A program made the position numbers and the translations under genes. From Vreelandella hamiltonii (GTDB taxonomy: Bacteria; Pseudomonadota; Gammaproteobacteria; Pseudomonadales; Halomonadaceae): 64,000 nucleotides of DNA. The stretch lies in the NCBI RefSeq assembly GCF_014651775.1, contig NZ_BMXN01000006.1, positions 62,001-126,000 on the forward strand. Direction: 5' to 3'. The notes below the pieces were generated by a model, which worked only from the letters and a program-made list of their open reading frames with translations, ran no database searches and was not told the DNA's origin. Of this stretch, positions 25,601 through 34,926 are shown piece after piece (the first letter of the stretch is position 1; each line of letters begins with the position of its first letter).

Positions 25601-25961
25601 ACCAGTATCCTCGTACGTCACCTTCTCTCTTTCGAGAGCTGTGAGCCGGCCATTAGTCAAAGTTGTTTATCTTGTCGTTGTCGTGCGTAACCTGGCGCTT
25701 CATTCAAAGGTGGTCTGTCTCCTCGGCAGATTGTGTTGCAGGCAACTGGCGTCCAGTTGTCTGGCCGCGACATCAGATGGCGTCGTGGCGACTAAAACAG
25801 CACTTTCTAAACGATAAGGCGTGGTGTGAGACAAGTGCGCGTCGCTGTCAGGTAAGTCGGTGGGCAGGGGCGTCCCCAAAATGCATTCCAACGGTGCTGG
25901 CCGTATGGCAGATACGGTTCGGTGATGCATAGCGACGAAGGCTGGTCAGGCAGAGGCGACA
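25601..25961. promoter_or_regulatory. divergent gbcA/gbcB control region with candidate operator dyads
   Basis: The 361-bp gap holds no convincing gene. It contains a perfect dyad CAACTGG-CGT-CCAGTTG at 25743-25759, near the middle, and two smaller ones: GGGG-CGT-CCCC at 25867-25877 and CCGTAT-N5-ATACGG at 25901-25917. In the gbcA leader, CTCTC-GAAA-GAGAG (25625-25638, minus strand) could form a small tetraloop hairpin. A GbdR-type activator must act here if regulation is as in Pseudomonas, but I cannot match a defined GbdR consensus. I see no strong sigma-70 promoter for either gene. Confidence 0.5.
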
Positions 25962-27068
25962 ATGACAACCAACTACTTCAATCCGGTCACGACCCAGACC
26001 TGGACCAACGGCCGTCACCAGGTGCGTTGTGTCAAAGTCATCCAGGAAACTCAGGATGTGCGCACGTTCTGTTTCATGGCCGAGCAGCCCGTGCTGTTCT
26101 TCTTCAAACCCGGTCAGTTCGTGACCCTGGAGCTGGAAATTGATCACCAGCCCGTCATGCGCTCGTATACCATTTCCAGCTCTCCCTCGATCCCGTACAG
26201 CTTTTCCATCACCGTCAAACAGGTGCCGGGAGGCAAGGTATCCAATTGGTTGCACGCCAATCTCAAGGTGGGCGACGAGCTCGTCGTGCATGGCCCGGTG
26301 GGCAATTTCAATTCCATCGACTTCCCGGCGGAAAAGGTGCTGTTTCTCTCGGGTGGGGTAGGGATCACGCCGTTAATGTCCATGACGCGCTGGTTTTTTG
26401 ACACCAATGCCAGTGTCGATGTCGAGTTCGTGCATAGTGCCCGTGCCCCCCGCGATGTGATTTACCACCGTGAGCTGGTGCATATGTTCTCGCGTATTCC
26501 CGAGTTCAAGTTGCATATCATTTGCGAGAGCAAGGAAGACATCGGTGAGGCGTGGGCGGGGTATCGAGGCTATCTGACCCAGCCGCTGTTCGAGCTGATC
26601 GTGCCGGACTTCATGGAGCGGGAGATTTTTTGCTGTGGCCCGACCCCCTACATGAACGCCATCAAAAATATTCTGCGGGCCAACAACTTCAACATGGATC
26701 ACTACCATGAGGAGTCGTTTGGTGCGACGCCAGTTGAGGTGCGTGAAGATGTTCTTGAGCTGGCCGAGCAGGCCGAGGCAGAGGCCGAAGATGTCGAGGT
26801 CAGTGAGCTGTTCAGCATAGAGTTTGCCTCATCCGGGAAAAGCGTGCGGATTCAGCCGGGCGAAACGGTTCACTCTGCGGCAGCCAAGCTGGGTCTGCAT
26901 ATCCCCAAGGCGTGTGGAATGGGCATCTGCGGTACCTGCCGCGTGCCGCTCAAGTCGGGCGAGGTAGAGATGGAGCATAACGGCGGGATTACCGAAGAGG
27001 ACGTCGAAGAGGGCTATATCCTGTCGTGCTGTAGTCGCCCGAAAGGCAATCTGGTCGTGGATTTCTAA
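25962..27068 (+). CDS. gbcB: glycine betaine monooxygenase, reductase component
   Basis: The 368-residue reductase supplies electrons from NAD(P)H to GbcA. A ferredoxin-reductase FAD domain has RSYTISS at residues 67-73. The nucleotide domain has FLSGGVGITPLMSM and ends with FCCGPTPYMNAI. After an acidic linker (ELAEQAEAEAEDVEVSE) there is a C-terminal plant-type [2Fe-2S] domain with CGMGICGTC and a last cysteine in ILSCCSRPKG. The domain order and length match Pseudomonas GbcB. A terminator-like hairpin follows 32 bp after the stop, so gbcB is transcribed alone from the shared divergent control region. Confidence 0.94.
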   Translation: MTTNYFNPVTTQTWTNGRHQVRCVKVIQETQDVRTFCFMAEQPVLFFFKPGQFVTLELEIDHQPVMRSYTISSSPSIPYSFSITVKQVPGGKVSNWLHANLKVGDELVVHGPVGNFNSIDFPAEKVLFLSGGVGITPLMSMTRWFFDTNASVDVEFVHSARAPRDVIYHRELVHMFSRIPEFKLHIICESKEDIGEAWAGYRGYLTQPLFELIVPDFMEREIFCCGPTPYMNAIKNILRANNFNMDHYHEESFGATPVEVREDVLELAEQAEAEAEDVEVSELFSIEFASSGKSVRIQPGETVHSAAAKLGLHIPKACGMGICGTCRVPLKSGEVEMEHNGGITEEDVEEGYILSCCSRPKGNLVVDF

Positions 27069-27099
27069 CGCGACACGTCGCGCTTCATCAGCCTTCCAG

Positions 27100-27136
27100 C
27101 GCCCTGAACGGCCGTCGCCCGTTCAGGGCGTTTGTC
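27100..27136 (+). terminator. terminator of gbcB
   Basis: An 11-bp perfect stem CGCCCTGAACG / CGTTCAGGGCG with a 9-nt loop is followed by TTTGTCGTT, 32 bp after the gbcB stop. Confidence 0.85.
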
Positions 27137-27341
27137 GTTATAGCGGGGTCTGAATCAGCGATGCCGACGATGTCGCAAATGCATCCCCTGGTGACGTCGG
27201 CAAGCATCCTGGGCTGGATGACCAACGCTAGTATCGCGGTAACAACACGCTGATAGGGACCTTGATTGACCGTAACCCGGACTTATCGGCATCGGACAGT
27301 CAGCCCCGCACTGAAAACGAGTGACCCATGAGGAGGCGGTA

Positions 27342-28655
27342 ATGCTTCAGAATAATTTTTCCCCCCGCGCACGTTTGGCCAGCTACGACTCGCTGCTGGC
27401 GGAAGCCATTGCCGAAGAGACGGCCCGCCAGGAAGCACACATCGAGCTGATCGCCTCCGAAAACTACACCAGCAAGCTCGTCATGGAGGCACAGGGTTCA
27501 CAGCTCACCAACAAATATGCCGAGGGCTATCCGGGGCGTCGCTATTACGGTGGGTGTGAGTTCGTCGACAAGGTGGAGGCGCTGGCCATCGAGCGCGCCT
27601 GCGATCTGTTCAGCGCCAACTATGCCAACGTGCAGCCGCACTCGGGTGCCCAGGCGAATGCGGCGGTGTTCATGGCGCTGGTGTCGCCCGGCGATACCGT
27701 GCTGGGCATGAGCCTGGCCCACGGTGGGCACTTGACCCATGGCGCGGCGCCCAACTTCTCGGGCAAGCATTATCACGCGGTGCAGTACGGCCTGAAGCCG
27801 GACACCGGCGAGATCGACTACGAAGAAGTCGAGCGCCTGGCGCGGGAGCATCGCCCGAAAATGATCATTGCGGGGTTCTCCGCGTACTCCCGTGTCGTGG
27901 ATTGGCGGCGTTTTCGCGATATCGCCGATGAAGTAGGGGCGTACCTGATGGTCGATATGGCCCACGTGGCAGGGCTGGTGGCGGCAGGGCTCTATCCCAG
28001 TCCGATTCCCTTTGCCCATGTGGTGACCACCACAACCCATAAAACGCTGCGCGGTCCTCGCGGTGGTTTGATCCTCTCCGCCCATGGCGACGAGGCACTC
28101 TACAAAAAGCTCAATGGCGCGGTCTTTCCGGGCCAGCAGGGCGGCCCGTTGATGCACGCGATTGCGGCCAAGGCAGTGGCGTTCAAGGAAGCCATGAACC
28201 AGGAGTTCGTGCGCTATCAGCAGCAGGTGATCGATAACGCCAGAGCGATGGCCAGCGTCTTCGTCGAGCGTGGCTACGATGTCGTGTCTGGCGGCACCGA
28301 CGATCATCTCTTTCTGGTATCGCTGATTCGCCAAGGGATTACCGGCAAGGATGCGGATGCCGCGCTTGGTCGTGCGCACATCACGGTCAACAAGAATACG
28401 GTGCCCAACGACCCGCAAAGCCCCTTCGTGACCTCTGGCTTACGGATTGGCACGCCAGCGGTCACTACCCGCGGGTTCGATGCCCAGGAGTGCGGCGAAC
28501 TCGCCGGTTGGATATGCGACATTCTCGATGAGCTGGCCGCTGGCGCGGATACCGCGTCCATCGAACGCCAGGTGCGTGCCCACGTATACGAGGTGTGCGC
28601 GCGTCATCCGGTCTACGCCACGGCCGTCGCCGAAACCGCCGAATCCATGGCTTGA
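27342..28655 (+). CDS. glyA: serine hydroxymethyltransferase (sarcosine-operon copy)
   Basis: The 437-residue PLP enzyme interconverts glycine plus 5,10-methylene-THF and serine. Family motifs are [33 protein letters not shown] and [10 protein letters not shown], with the PLP lysine in [14 protein letters not shown] near residue 228. ATG 27342 has a perfect AGGAGG 5 bp upstream, favoured over a GTG seven codons earlier. It starts the glyA-soxBDAG operon (12 bp gap to soxB). There it joins the glycine and the methylene-THF produced by sarcosine oxidase into serine. It is 20 residues longer than the usual 417, at both ends, typical of the dedicated catabolic paralog. Confidence 0.94.
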   Translation: MLQNNFSPRARLASYDSLLAEAIAEETARQEAHIELIASENYTSKLVMEAQGSQLTNKYAEGYPGRRYYGGCEFVDKVEALAIERACDLFSANYANVQPHSGAQANAAVFMALVSPGDTVLGMSLAHGGHLTHGAAPNFSGKHYHAVQYGLKPDTGEIDYEEVERLAREHRPKMIIAGFSAYSRVVDWRRFRDIADEVGAYLMVDMAHVAGLVAAGLYPSPIPFAHVVTTTTHKTLRGPRGGLILSAHGDEALYKKLNGAVFPGQQGGPLMHAIAAKAVAFKEAMNQEFVRYQQQVIDNARAMASVFVERGYDVVSGGTDDHLFLVSLIRQGITGKDADAALGRAHITVNKNTVPNDPQSPFVTSGLRIGTPAVTTRGFDAQECGELAGWICDILDELAAGADTASIERQVRAHVYEVCARHPVYATAVAETAESMA

Positions 28656-28667
28656 CAGGAGGCTTCT

Positions 28668-29918
28668 ATGCAACGTTATTCCGGCTTCGGCCTGGTCAAG
28701 CATGCGCTTAGCCACCACGAGAATTGGGAGCGCCAATGGCGCAATCCCACGCCCAAGAAGCAGTACGACGTGATCATCGTCGGTGGTGGTGGGCATGGTC
28801 TGGCCACGGCCTACTATCTGGCCAAGGAGTTTGGCGTCAAGAACGTGGCGGTCATCGAAAAAGGGTGGCTGGGCGGGGGCAATACGGCTCGCAACACCAC
28901 CATCGTACGCTCCAACTACCTGTGGGATGAAGCGGCGGCCCTTTACGAACATGCCATGAAACTATGGGAGGGGCTCTCTCAGGACCTCAACTACAACGTC
29001 ATGTTTTCACAGCGGGGCGTTCTTAACCTGGGGCATACCCTGCAGGACATGCGCGATATCCAGCGCCGGGTGAATGCCAATCGTCTGAACGGCATCGATG
29101 GCGAAGTGCTGGATGCCAAAGGGGTGCAGGAGCTTGTGCCGATCATGGACTGCTCCAGGAACGCTCGCTATCCGGTCATGGGCGCCTCCTGGCAGCCGCG
29201 TGCCGGGGTGGCCCGCCACGATGCGGTGGCCTGGGGCTATGCCCGCGGTGCCGATGCCCATGGCGTGGATATTCTGCAGCAGACCGAAGTCATCGGCTTC
29301 AAGATCCGCGATGGCCGCATCTACGGTGTGCACACCAACCGGGGCGATATCGAGGCCAAAACCGTAGGCTGTGTGGCGGCCGGCAACTCCAGCGTGCTGG
29401 CCAGGATGGCAGGCTTCAATTTGCCGCTGGAGTCCCACCCTCTCCAGGCGCTGGTGTCCGAACCCATCAAACCGATACTCGATACCGTGGTGATGTCCAA
29501 TCATGTGCACGGCTACGTCAGCCAGTCCGACAAGGGCGATCTGGTGATCGGCGCGGGCATCGATGGCTATAACGGTTATGGGCAGCGTGGCAGTTACCCC
29601 ACCGTGGAACACACTCTGCAAGCGATCGTGGAGATGTTCCCGATCTTCTCTCGGGTGCGCATGAATCGGCAATGGGGCGGCATTGTCGATACCTGCCCGG
29701 ATGCCTGCCCGATCATCTCCAAAACCCCCGTGAAGGGTCTGTACTTCAACTGCGGCTGGGGAACGGGTGGGTTCAAGGCGACGCCCGGGTCGGGCCATGT
29801 GTTTGCGGCCAGCCTGGCCAAGGGTGAAATGCACCCCATCGCTGAGCCGTTCTCCATGTTCCGCTTCCACAGCGGTGCGCTGATCGACGAACACGGCGCT
29901 GCCGGTGTCGCTCACTAA
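28668..29918 (+). CDS. soxB: sarcosine oxidase subunit beta
   Basis: The 416-residue subunit of heterotetrameric sarcosine oxidase holds the sarcosine-binding FAD site and the covalent FMN. The dinucleotide motif is [20 protein letters not shown] near residue 35, with [20 protein letters not shown] after it. [13 protein letters not shown]-like and [16 protein letters not shown] segments near the C-terminus fit the family. AGGAGG lies 6 bp before the ATG. It follows glyA by 12 bp and precedes soxD by 40 bp. The enzyme oxidises sarcosine to glycine, producing H2O2 and, with THF, 5,10-methylene-THF. Confidence 0.95.
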   Translation: MQRYSGFGLVKHALSHHENWERQWRNPTPKKQYDVIIVGGGGHGLATAYYLAKEFGVKNVAVIEKGWLGGGNTARNTTIVRSNYLWDEAAALYEHAMKLWEGLSQDLNYNVMFSQRGVLNLGHTLQDMRDIQRRVNANRLNGIDGEVLDAKGVQELVPIMDCSRNARYPVMGASWQPRAGVARHDAVAWGYARGADAHGVDILQQTEVIGFKIRDGRIYGVHTNRGDIEAKTVGCVAAGNSSVLARMAGFNLPLESHPLQALVSEPIKPILDTVVMSNHVHGYVSQSDKGDLVIGAGIDGYNGYGQRGSYPTVEHTLQAIVEMFPIFSRVRMNRQWGGIVDTCPDACPIISKTPVKGLYFNCGWGTGGFKATPGSGHVFAASLAKGEMHPIAEPFSMFRFHSGALIDEHGAAGVAH

Positions 29919-29958
29919 AATTTGCAAAAGCCGGGGTTTGCAAGAGAGGAGAAGTCGC

Positions 29959-30300
29959 ATGTTCTATATCTACTGCCCTTATTGTGGCGAGCATCGTGAA
30001 GAAGAAGAGTTCCACCCCAAGGGGCAGGCGCATATCGAGCGTCCCAAGGACCCCGAGGCGTGTAGCGACGAAGAGTGGGGCGACTACCTCTTCTTTCGGG
30101 ACAACCCGCGCGGCGTACACCATGAAATGTGGGTTCACGCGGTGGGCTGCCGCAAGTTCTTCAACGTGACGCGGCACACGGTGAGCTACGAAATTCTCGA
30201 AACGTACAAAATGGGCGAGCGCCCGTCGATCACGTCCGATCGTCACACGCAGGCGCGCGAGGCCTCTGCGGTCAGCCATCAGGAAGGAGTGCGGGCATGA
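29959..30300 (+). CDS. soxD: sarcosine oxidase subunit delta
   Basis: The 113-residue small subunit begins MFYIYCPYCGEHREEEEF, giving the zinc-ligand CPYC pair and following acidic stretch. The remaining ligand region is NPRGVHHEMWVHAVGCRKFF with a conserved His and Cys. Length is usual for the family. ATG 29959 is preceded by GAGAGGAGAAG; the frame stays open upstream but has no family sequence. Its stop overlaps the soxA ATG (ATGA), giving translational coupling. It binds zinc structurally in the tetramer and has no catalytic role. Confidence 0.94.
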   Translation: MFYIYCPYCGEHREEEEFHPKGQAHIERPKDPEACSDEEWGDYLFFRDNPRGVHHEMWVHAVGCRKFFNVTRHTVSYEILETYKMGERPSITSDRHTQAREASAVSHQEGVRA

Positions 30301-33300
30301 GCCAGTCCACGCAGCAAGTTTACCGCCTTGATATTGGCGGGCGTATCGATCGCTCCCGCACGCTGAATTTCACGTTCAATGGCCAGGCCTATCAAGGCCA
30401 TCCTGGCGATACGCTGGCCTCGGCCCTGCTGGCCAACGGTGTGGATATCGTCAACCGTAGCTTCAAGTACTCGCGCCCGCGAGGCATCGTGGCGGCGGGG
30501 GCCGAAGAGCCCAATGCCATCGTGCAGCTGGGCGCCAGCGAAGCGGCCCAGGTCCCCAACGTGCGCGCCACCCAGCAGGCGCTATTCGAAGGTTTGACGG
30601 CGCGCAGTACCAATGGCTGGCCCAATGTTCAGCGTGACCTGATGGGGCTGGTAGGCAAGCTCGGCGGGCAGTTCATGCCGCCAGGCTTCTACTACAAGAC
30701 GTTCATGGCGCCCGCCTCGATGTGGCTGACCTACGAGAAATATATTCGTAAAGCAGCGGGCCTGGGGCGTAGCCCCATGGAAAACGACCCAGATAGCTAC
30801 GACCACATCAACCAGCATTGTGACGTGCTGGTGGTGGGCGCGGGGCCTGCGGGCCTGTCGGCAGCGCTGGCGGCGGCACGCAGCGGTGCACGCGTAATCG
30901 TGGCCGACGAGCAGGAGGAAATGGGCGGCTCGTTGCTGGATAGCCGTGAAACACTGAATGGCAAGCCTGCCGATCAGTGGGCGGCACAGGTGCTGGATGA
31001 GCTGGCCGGGTGCGACAATGTCACTCTGTTGCCACGCACCACGGCAAACGGTTACCACGATCATAACTTCGTGACACTGCACGAGCGGCGCACCGAACAT
31101 CTGGGAGACACCGCGCCAGTGGTCCAGGGGCATCGGCCGGTGCGTTCCCGCATGCACCGCGTGCGCGCGGGTCAGGTCATTCTCGCCACGGGTGCCCACG
31201 AGCGGCCTTTGGTGTACGCAGGCAACGACGTGCCGGGTAACCTGCTGGCCGGTGCCGTGTCGACTTACATCCGCCGCTATGGTGTGGTGCCCGGCCGTCG
31301 CCTGGTGCTCTCCACCAGCAACGACGTCGGCTATCGAGCCGCGCTGGACTGGAAGGAAGCCGGCTGCGAGGTTGTGGCGATCGTGGATGCTCGTAAAGCG
31401 CCAGCAGGCGACTGGGTCGATGCTGCCCGTGCTCAGGGTATCCAGATCATCACCGGCAGTGCCGTGATCGAGGCGAAGGGCAGTCAGCGGGTCAAGGCGG
31501 CTCGCGTTGCCAGCATCGATATCGACGCTTTCCGCGTAAGCGGGCCGGTTCAGGAACTGGCCTGCGATACCATCGCAAGCTCGGGGGGCTATAGCCCGGT
31601 GATTCACCTAGCATCCCACACCGGCGCACGGCCTACCTGGCGTGACGATATCCTCGGTTTTGTGCCGAATCTGGTGAAGGGCGTGCAAGCCTGCGGCGGT
31701 GCCCAGGGGGTCTATGCCTTGGGTGATGTCCTTGGCAACGGTGTCGAGGCGGGGGTCAAGGCCGCGGCGGCGCTTGGGTATGACACCCAGCCAGTGAATA
31801 TTCCCAGCGTTGAGCCGATCAAGCAGGGGCCGTCGGTGGCGCTCTTTCAGGTACCCCATGAGAAATCCACGCTGCGGGCCCCCAAGCAGTTCGTGGACTT
31901 GCAGAACGATGTGACGGCGGCGGGCATCGAGCTGGCGACTCAGGAGGGCTTCGAGTCCATCGAGCACGTCAAGCGCTACACCGCCATGGGCTTTGGTACC
32001 GATCAGGGCAAGCTGGGAAACATCAACGGGATGGCGATTGCGGCCCGCTGTCTGGGGCGCTCCATTCCCGAGGTGGGCACCACCGTCTTCCGTCCCAACT
32101 ACACGCCGGTTACCTTCGGTGCCATCGTCGGTCGCCACTGTCGTGACCTGTTCGACCCCGAGCGCTACACCGCGCTGCATCAGTGGCACGTGGAGCGTGG
32201 CGCCGAGTTCGAGGATGTCGGCCAGTGGAAGCGCCCCTGGTACTACCCACAAGAACGCGCAGGGGCCGTCAATGGCGAACGCGAGAGTATGGCGGAGGCC
32301 GTGGCGCGTGAGTGTCTGGCGGTGCGTGAAAAGGTCGGGATTCTCGATGCCTCGACCCTGGGCAAGATCGATATCCAGGGGCCGGACGCGCGTGAGTTCC
32401 TGGCACGGGTGTATACCAACAAGTGGGAAAAACTGGCGGTGGGCAAGTGCCGCTACGGGCTGATGTGCAAGGACGACGGCATGGTCACCGACGATGGCGT
32501 CACCAGCTGTCTGGCCGAGAACCACTTCCTGATGACCACCACGACCGGTGGCGCTGCCGCGATCCTGGAGTGGCTGGAGCTATGGCATCAGACCGAGTGG
32601 CCCGAGCTGGATGTCTACTTTACCTCGGTGACCGACCACTGGGCCACGATGACCATCACCGGGCCGGAGTCGCGCAAGCTGCTTTCCGAAATCACCGATA
32701 TCGACCTGGACCGCGATGACTTCAAGTTCATGGAATGGCGCGCCGGGACGGTGGCGGGGGTGCCTGCGCGGGTCTTTCGCATCTCCTTCACCGGCGAGCT
32801 GACCTTCGAGATCAACGTTCAGGCCAACTATGCCATGCATGTCTGGCAGGCCCTGTTCAAGCATGGTGAGAAGTACGGTTTGACGCCCTATGGCACCGAG
32901 ACCATGCACGTTCTGCGCGCCGAAAAGGGCTTTATCATCGTGGGCCAGGAAACCGATGGCTCCGTGACCCCGGAAGACTTAGGCATGCATTGGTGCGTTG
33001 GCTATGACAAGCCCTTCTCGTGGATTGGCAAGCGGGCTCTGACGCGCAGCGATACTCGTCGTGAGGACCGCAAGCAGCTGGTAGGACTCAGGCCGAAAGA
33101 CCCCAACGTGGTGCTGGAAGAGGGCGCCCAGATCGTGCTGGACCCCCAGCATGCGATCCCCATGCCCATGGTGGGGCATGTCACCTCCAGCTACTACAGC
33201 CCCACTTTGAATGCCGGGTTTGCCCTGGCAGTGGTCAAGGGTGGACACAAGAGAATGGGTGAAACGGTCTACTTGCCCATGGCCGATGGCCAAACCCATG

Positions 33301-33359
33301 AAGCCGAGATTGTCAGCACTGTTTTCTACGATCCCAAGGGAGAGCGCCAGAATGTCTAA
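30297..33359 (+). CDS. soxA: sarcosine oxidase subunit alpha
   Basis: The 1020-residue subunit binds NAD+ and THF. Residues 20-110 form a ferredoxin-like fold without the iron-sulfur cysteines (FNGQAYQGHPGDTLASALL, then RSFKYSRPRG). A dinucleotide-binding domain follows (CDVLVVGAGPAGLSAALAAA near 180). The C-terminal 400 residues are a GcvT-like aminomethyltransferase domain that traps the methylene group on THF (FMEWRAGTVAGVPARVFRIS, then GLTPYGTETMHVLRAEKGF). ATG 30297 follows AGGAAGGAGTGCGGGC, overlapping the soxD stop. An upstream in-frame extension overlapping soxD is not family-like. It overlaps soxG by 8 bp. Confidence 0.95.
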   Translation: MSQSTQQVYRLDIGGRIDRSRTLNFTFNGQAYQGHPGDTLASALLANGVDIVNRSFKYSRPRGIVAAGAEEPNAIVQLGASEAAQVPNVRATQQALFEGLTARSTNGWPNVQRDLMGLVGKLGGQFMPPGFYYKTFMAPASMWLTYEKYIRKAAGLGRSPMENDPDSYDHINQHCDVLVVGAGPAGLSAALAAARSGARVIVADEQEEMGGSLLDSRETLNGKPADQWAAQVLDELAGCDNVTLLPRTTANGYHDHNFVTLHERRTEHLGDTAPVVQGHRPVRSRMHRVRAGQVILATGAHERPLVYAGNDVPGNLLAGAVSTYIRRYGVVPGRRLVLSTSNDVGYRAALDWKEAGCEVVAIVDARKAPAGDWVDAARAQGIQIITGSAVIEAKGSQRVKAARVASIDIDAFRVSGPVQELACDTIASSGGYSPVIHLASHTGARPTWRDDILGFVPNLVKGVQACGGAQGVYALGDVLGNGVEAGVKAAAALGYDTQPVNIPSVEPIKQGPSVALFQVPHEKSTLRAPKQFVDLQNDVTAAGIELATQEGFESIEHVKRYTAMGFGTDQGKLGNINGMAIAARCLGRSIPEVGTTVFRPNYTPVTFGAIVGRHCRDLFDPERYTALHQWHVERGAEFEDVGQWKRPWYYPQERAGAVNGERESMAEAVARECLAVREKVGILDASTLGKIDIQGPDAREFLARVYTNKWEKLAVGKCRYGLMCKDDGMVTDDGVTSCLAENHFLMTTTTGGAAAILEWLELWHQTEWPELDVYFTSVTDHWATMTITGPESRKLLSEITDIDLDRDDFKFMEWRAGTVAGVPARVFRISFTGELTFEINVQANYAMHVWQALFKHGEKYGLTPYGTETMHVLRAEKGFIIVGQETDGSVTPEDLGMHWCVGYDKPFSWIGKRALTRSDTRREDRKQLVGLRPKDPNVVLEEGAQIVLDPQHAIPMPMVGHVTSSYYSPTLNAGFALAVVKGGHKRMGETVYLPMADGQTHEAEIVSTVFYDPKGERQNV

Positions 33360-33984
33360 CGCGGCCACTTTCGATACCCGTACCGATTCCGCTATCCCGG
33401 TAGAGTCGCCCTTGGCGTACAGCTACCGACGCAGTGGAGCGCCTGGCGGCCAGTCTTACCGCCTCAAATTGCGCGAGCGGGCCATGCTGGGGCATCTGAT
33501 TTTGCGCGGTGGGGCCATCGTACTCGACGAAGCCGTACGTGAGGTGCTGGGGCTCAACCTGCCAGGCCAGCCGCAAACGCTGGTGCAGGACGACAGCGGC
33601 GAGCGCTCCATTCAGTGGCTCTCTCCGGATGAGTGGCTGGTGATCGTCCCCGGAGGGGAGGAGTTTCCCTTGGAGATGGCGCTGCGTGAACGGCTGGGGG
33701 ATGCCCATTACGCCATCAGCGATGTCAGTGGTGGGCAAACGGTGCTGGAGATTTCTGGCGATGCGGCCCGTGAACTGCTGATGAAAACGGTCGTTTACGA
33801 TGTGCACCCCAGCCATTTTCCGGTAGGCAAGGGCGTTACCACCGTCTTTGCCAAGGCAACGACCATCCTGCGCCGCCCCAGCGATGCCCGCTGGGAGTTG
33901 GTGGTGCGGCGCAGCTTTGCCGACTACTGCTATCGCTGGTTGCTGGATGCCGCCGCAGAGTATGGCGTCAACGTAGAACAATAA
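33352..33984 (+). CDS. soxG: sarcosine oxidase subunit gamma
   Basis: The 210-residue gamma subunit resembles the GcvT C-terminal fold. It contains LKLRERAMLGHLILRGGA, LSPDEWLVIVPGG and a late LVVRRSFADYCYRWLLDAA. ATG 33352 overlaps the soxA stop by 8 bp, with GGGAGAGCGCCAGA before it. The gene completes the classical soxB-D-A-G order. It is needed for assembly of the tetramer and has no catalytic residues of its own. A hairpin in the gap to purU (33992-34012) lacks a T run, so transcription probably continues. Confidence 0.92.
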   Translation: MSNAATFDTRTDSAIPVESPLAYSYRRSGAPGGQSYRLKLRERAMLGHLILRGGAIVLDEAVREVLGLNLPGQPQTLVQDDSGERSIQWLSPDEWLVIVPGGEEFPLEMALRERLGDAHYAISDVSGGQTVLEISGDAARELLMKTVVYDVHPSHFPVGKGVTTVFAKATTILRRPSDARWELVVRRSFADYCYRWLLDAAAEYGVNVEQ

Positions 33985-33991
33985 GCAGGCA

Positions 33992-34012
33992 GGCCGAACC
34001 CCTGTTTCGGCC
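33992..34012 (+). other. intercistronic hairpin between soxG and purU
   Basis: GGCCGAA and TTCGGCC pair around a 7-nt loop. With no T tract it looks more like an mRNA stabiliser or partial attenuator than a terminator. Confidence 0.45.
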
Positions 34013-34046
34013 GCCATCATCTGCCGCGATGAGAGATATATGTGCC

Positions 34047-34913
34047 ATGAGCCGAATGAGTGATACCTGGATTCTTGCCGCCCAATGCCCCAGCCGTTTG
34101 GGCACCGTGGATGTGGTGACCCGCTTTTTGAAAGAGCAGCAGTGCTATATTACGGAACTCAACTCGTTTGACGATCGACTGGGCGGCCGTTTTTTCATAC
34201 GGGCCGAGTTTCGCCCGGAGCGGGATGTCTTTCATGAAGCGAACTTCCAGCGCGATTTTTCAGCGCGGGCCAGTGAGTTCGATATGCAGTTCGAATTGAC
34301 GGCGCCGGGCAAGCGTACCGGGGCGGTGATTCTCGTCTCCAAAGCCGATCACTGCTTGAACGACCTTCTCTATCGGTATCGTACGGGTCAGCTGCCGCTG
34401 GATATCAAAGCGGTAGTGTCGAATCATCCTGACCTGGAGCCGTTGGCCACCTGGCATGGTTTGCCCTATCACTACCTGCCGATCACGCCCGAGACGAAAC
34501 TGCAGCAGGAAGCGCAGATACGCGACATCATCGCGGAAACCAACGCTGAACTGGTGGTGCTGGCCCGATACATGCAGGTGCTTTCACCCTCCATGTGTGA
34601 GCTGTTGGCTGGCCGAGCCATCAATATTCACCACTCGCTGCTGCCAGGCTTCAAAGGCGCCAAACCGTATCACCAGGCTTACGAGAAGGGGGTCAAACTG
34701 GTGGGTGCCACGGCCCACTATATCAACAACGACCTGGATGAAGGGCCGATCATCGCCCAGGGAGTGGAACCCGTCGACCATACCCATTACCCCGAGGATC
34801 TGGTGGCGAAAGGGCGGGATATCGAGTGCCTGACCCTGGCAAGAGCCATTAGCCATCATCTGGAACGCCGCGTGTTCTTTTACGCAGGTCGTACGGTCGT
34901 GTTCGCCAACTGA
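34047..34913 (+). CDS. purU: formyltetrahydrofolate deformylase
   Basis: The 288-residue enzyme hydrolyses 10-formyl-THF to formate and free THF. An N-terminal ACT domain (about 1-85, [20 protein letters not shown]) precedes the formyl-transfer-like catalytic domain. That domain carries the [17 protein letters not shown] histidine region, NIHHS and the Asp of [13 protein letters not shown] 34047 gives the family start [10 protein letters not shown]; ATGs at 34029 and 34056 are alternatives and no good ribosome site decides. In the sox context it recycles folate loaded with C1 units during sarcosine oxidation and feeds formate to the formate dehydrogenase upstream. It is 63 bp after soxG and 13 bp before sdaA. 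Confidence 0.93.
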   Translation: MSRMSDTWILAAQCPSRLGTVDVVTRFLKEQQCYITELNSFDDRLGGRFFIRAEFRPERDVFHEANFQRDFSARASEFDMQFELTAPGKRTGAVILVSKADHCLNDLLYRYRTGQLPLDIKAVVSNHPDLEPLATWHGLPYHYLPITPETKLQQEAQIRDIIAETNAELVVLARYMQVLSPSMCELLAGRAINIHHSLLPGFKGAKPYHQAYEKGVKLVGATAHYINNDLDEGPIIAQGVEPVDHTHYPEDLVAKGRDIECLTLARAISHHLERRVFFYAGRTVVFAN

Positions 34914-34926
34914 TGCGAGTGACATC

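Noticed and set aside
25601-25660. Longer GbcA start 20 codons upstream
   Set aside because: The added residues are not family-like, and GAGGATA stands directly before ATG 25600.
27069-27341. Glycine riboswitch upstream of glyA-soxBDAG
   Set aside because: The 273-bp gap was read for the tandem-aptamer conserved cores. Beyond the gbcB terminator and the AGGAGG site nothing recognisable was found. A covariance search would be decisive.
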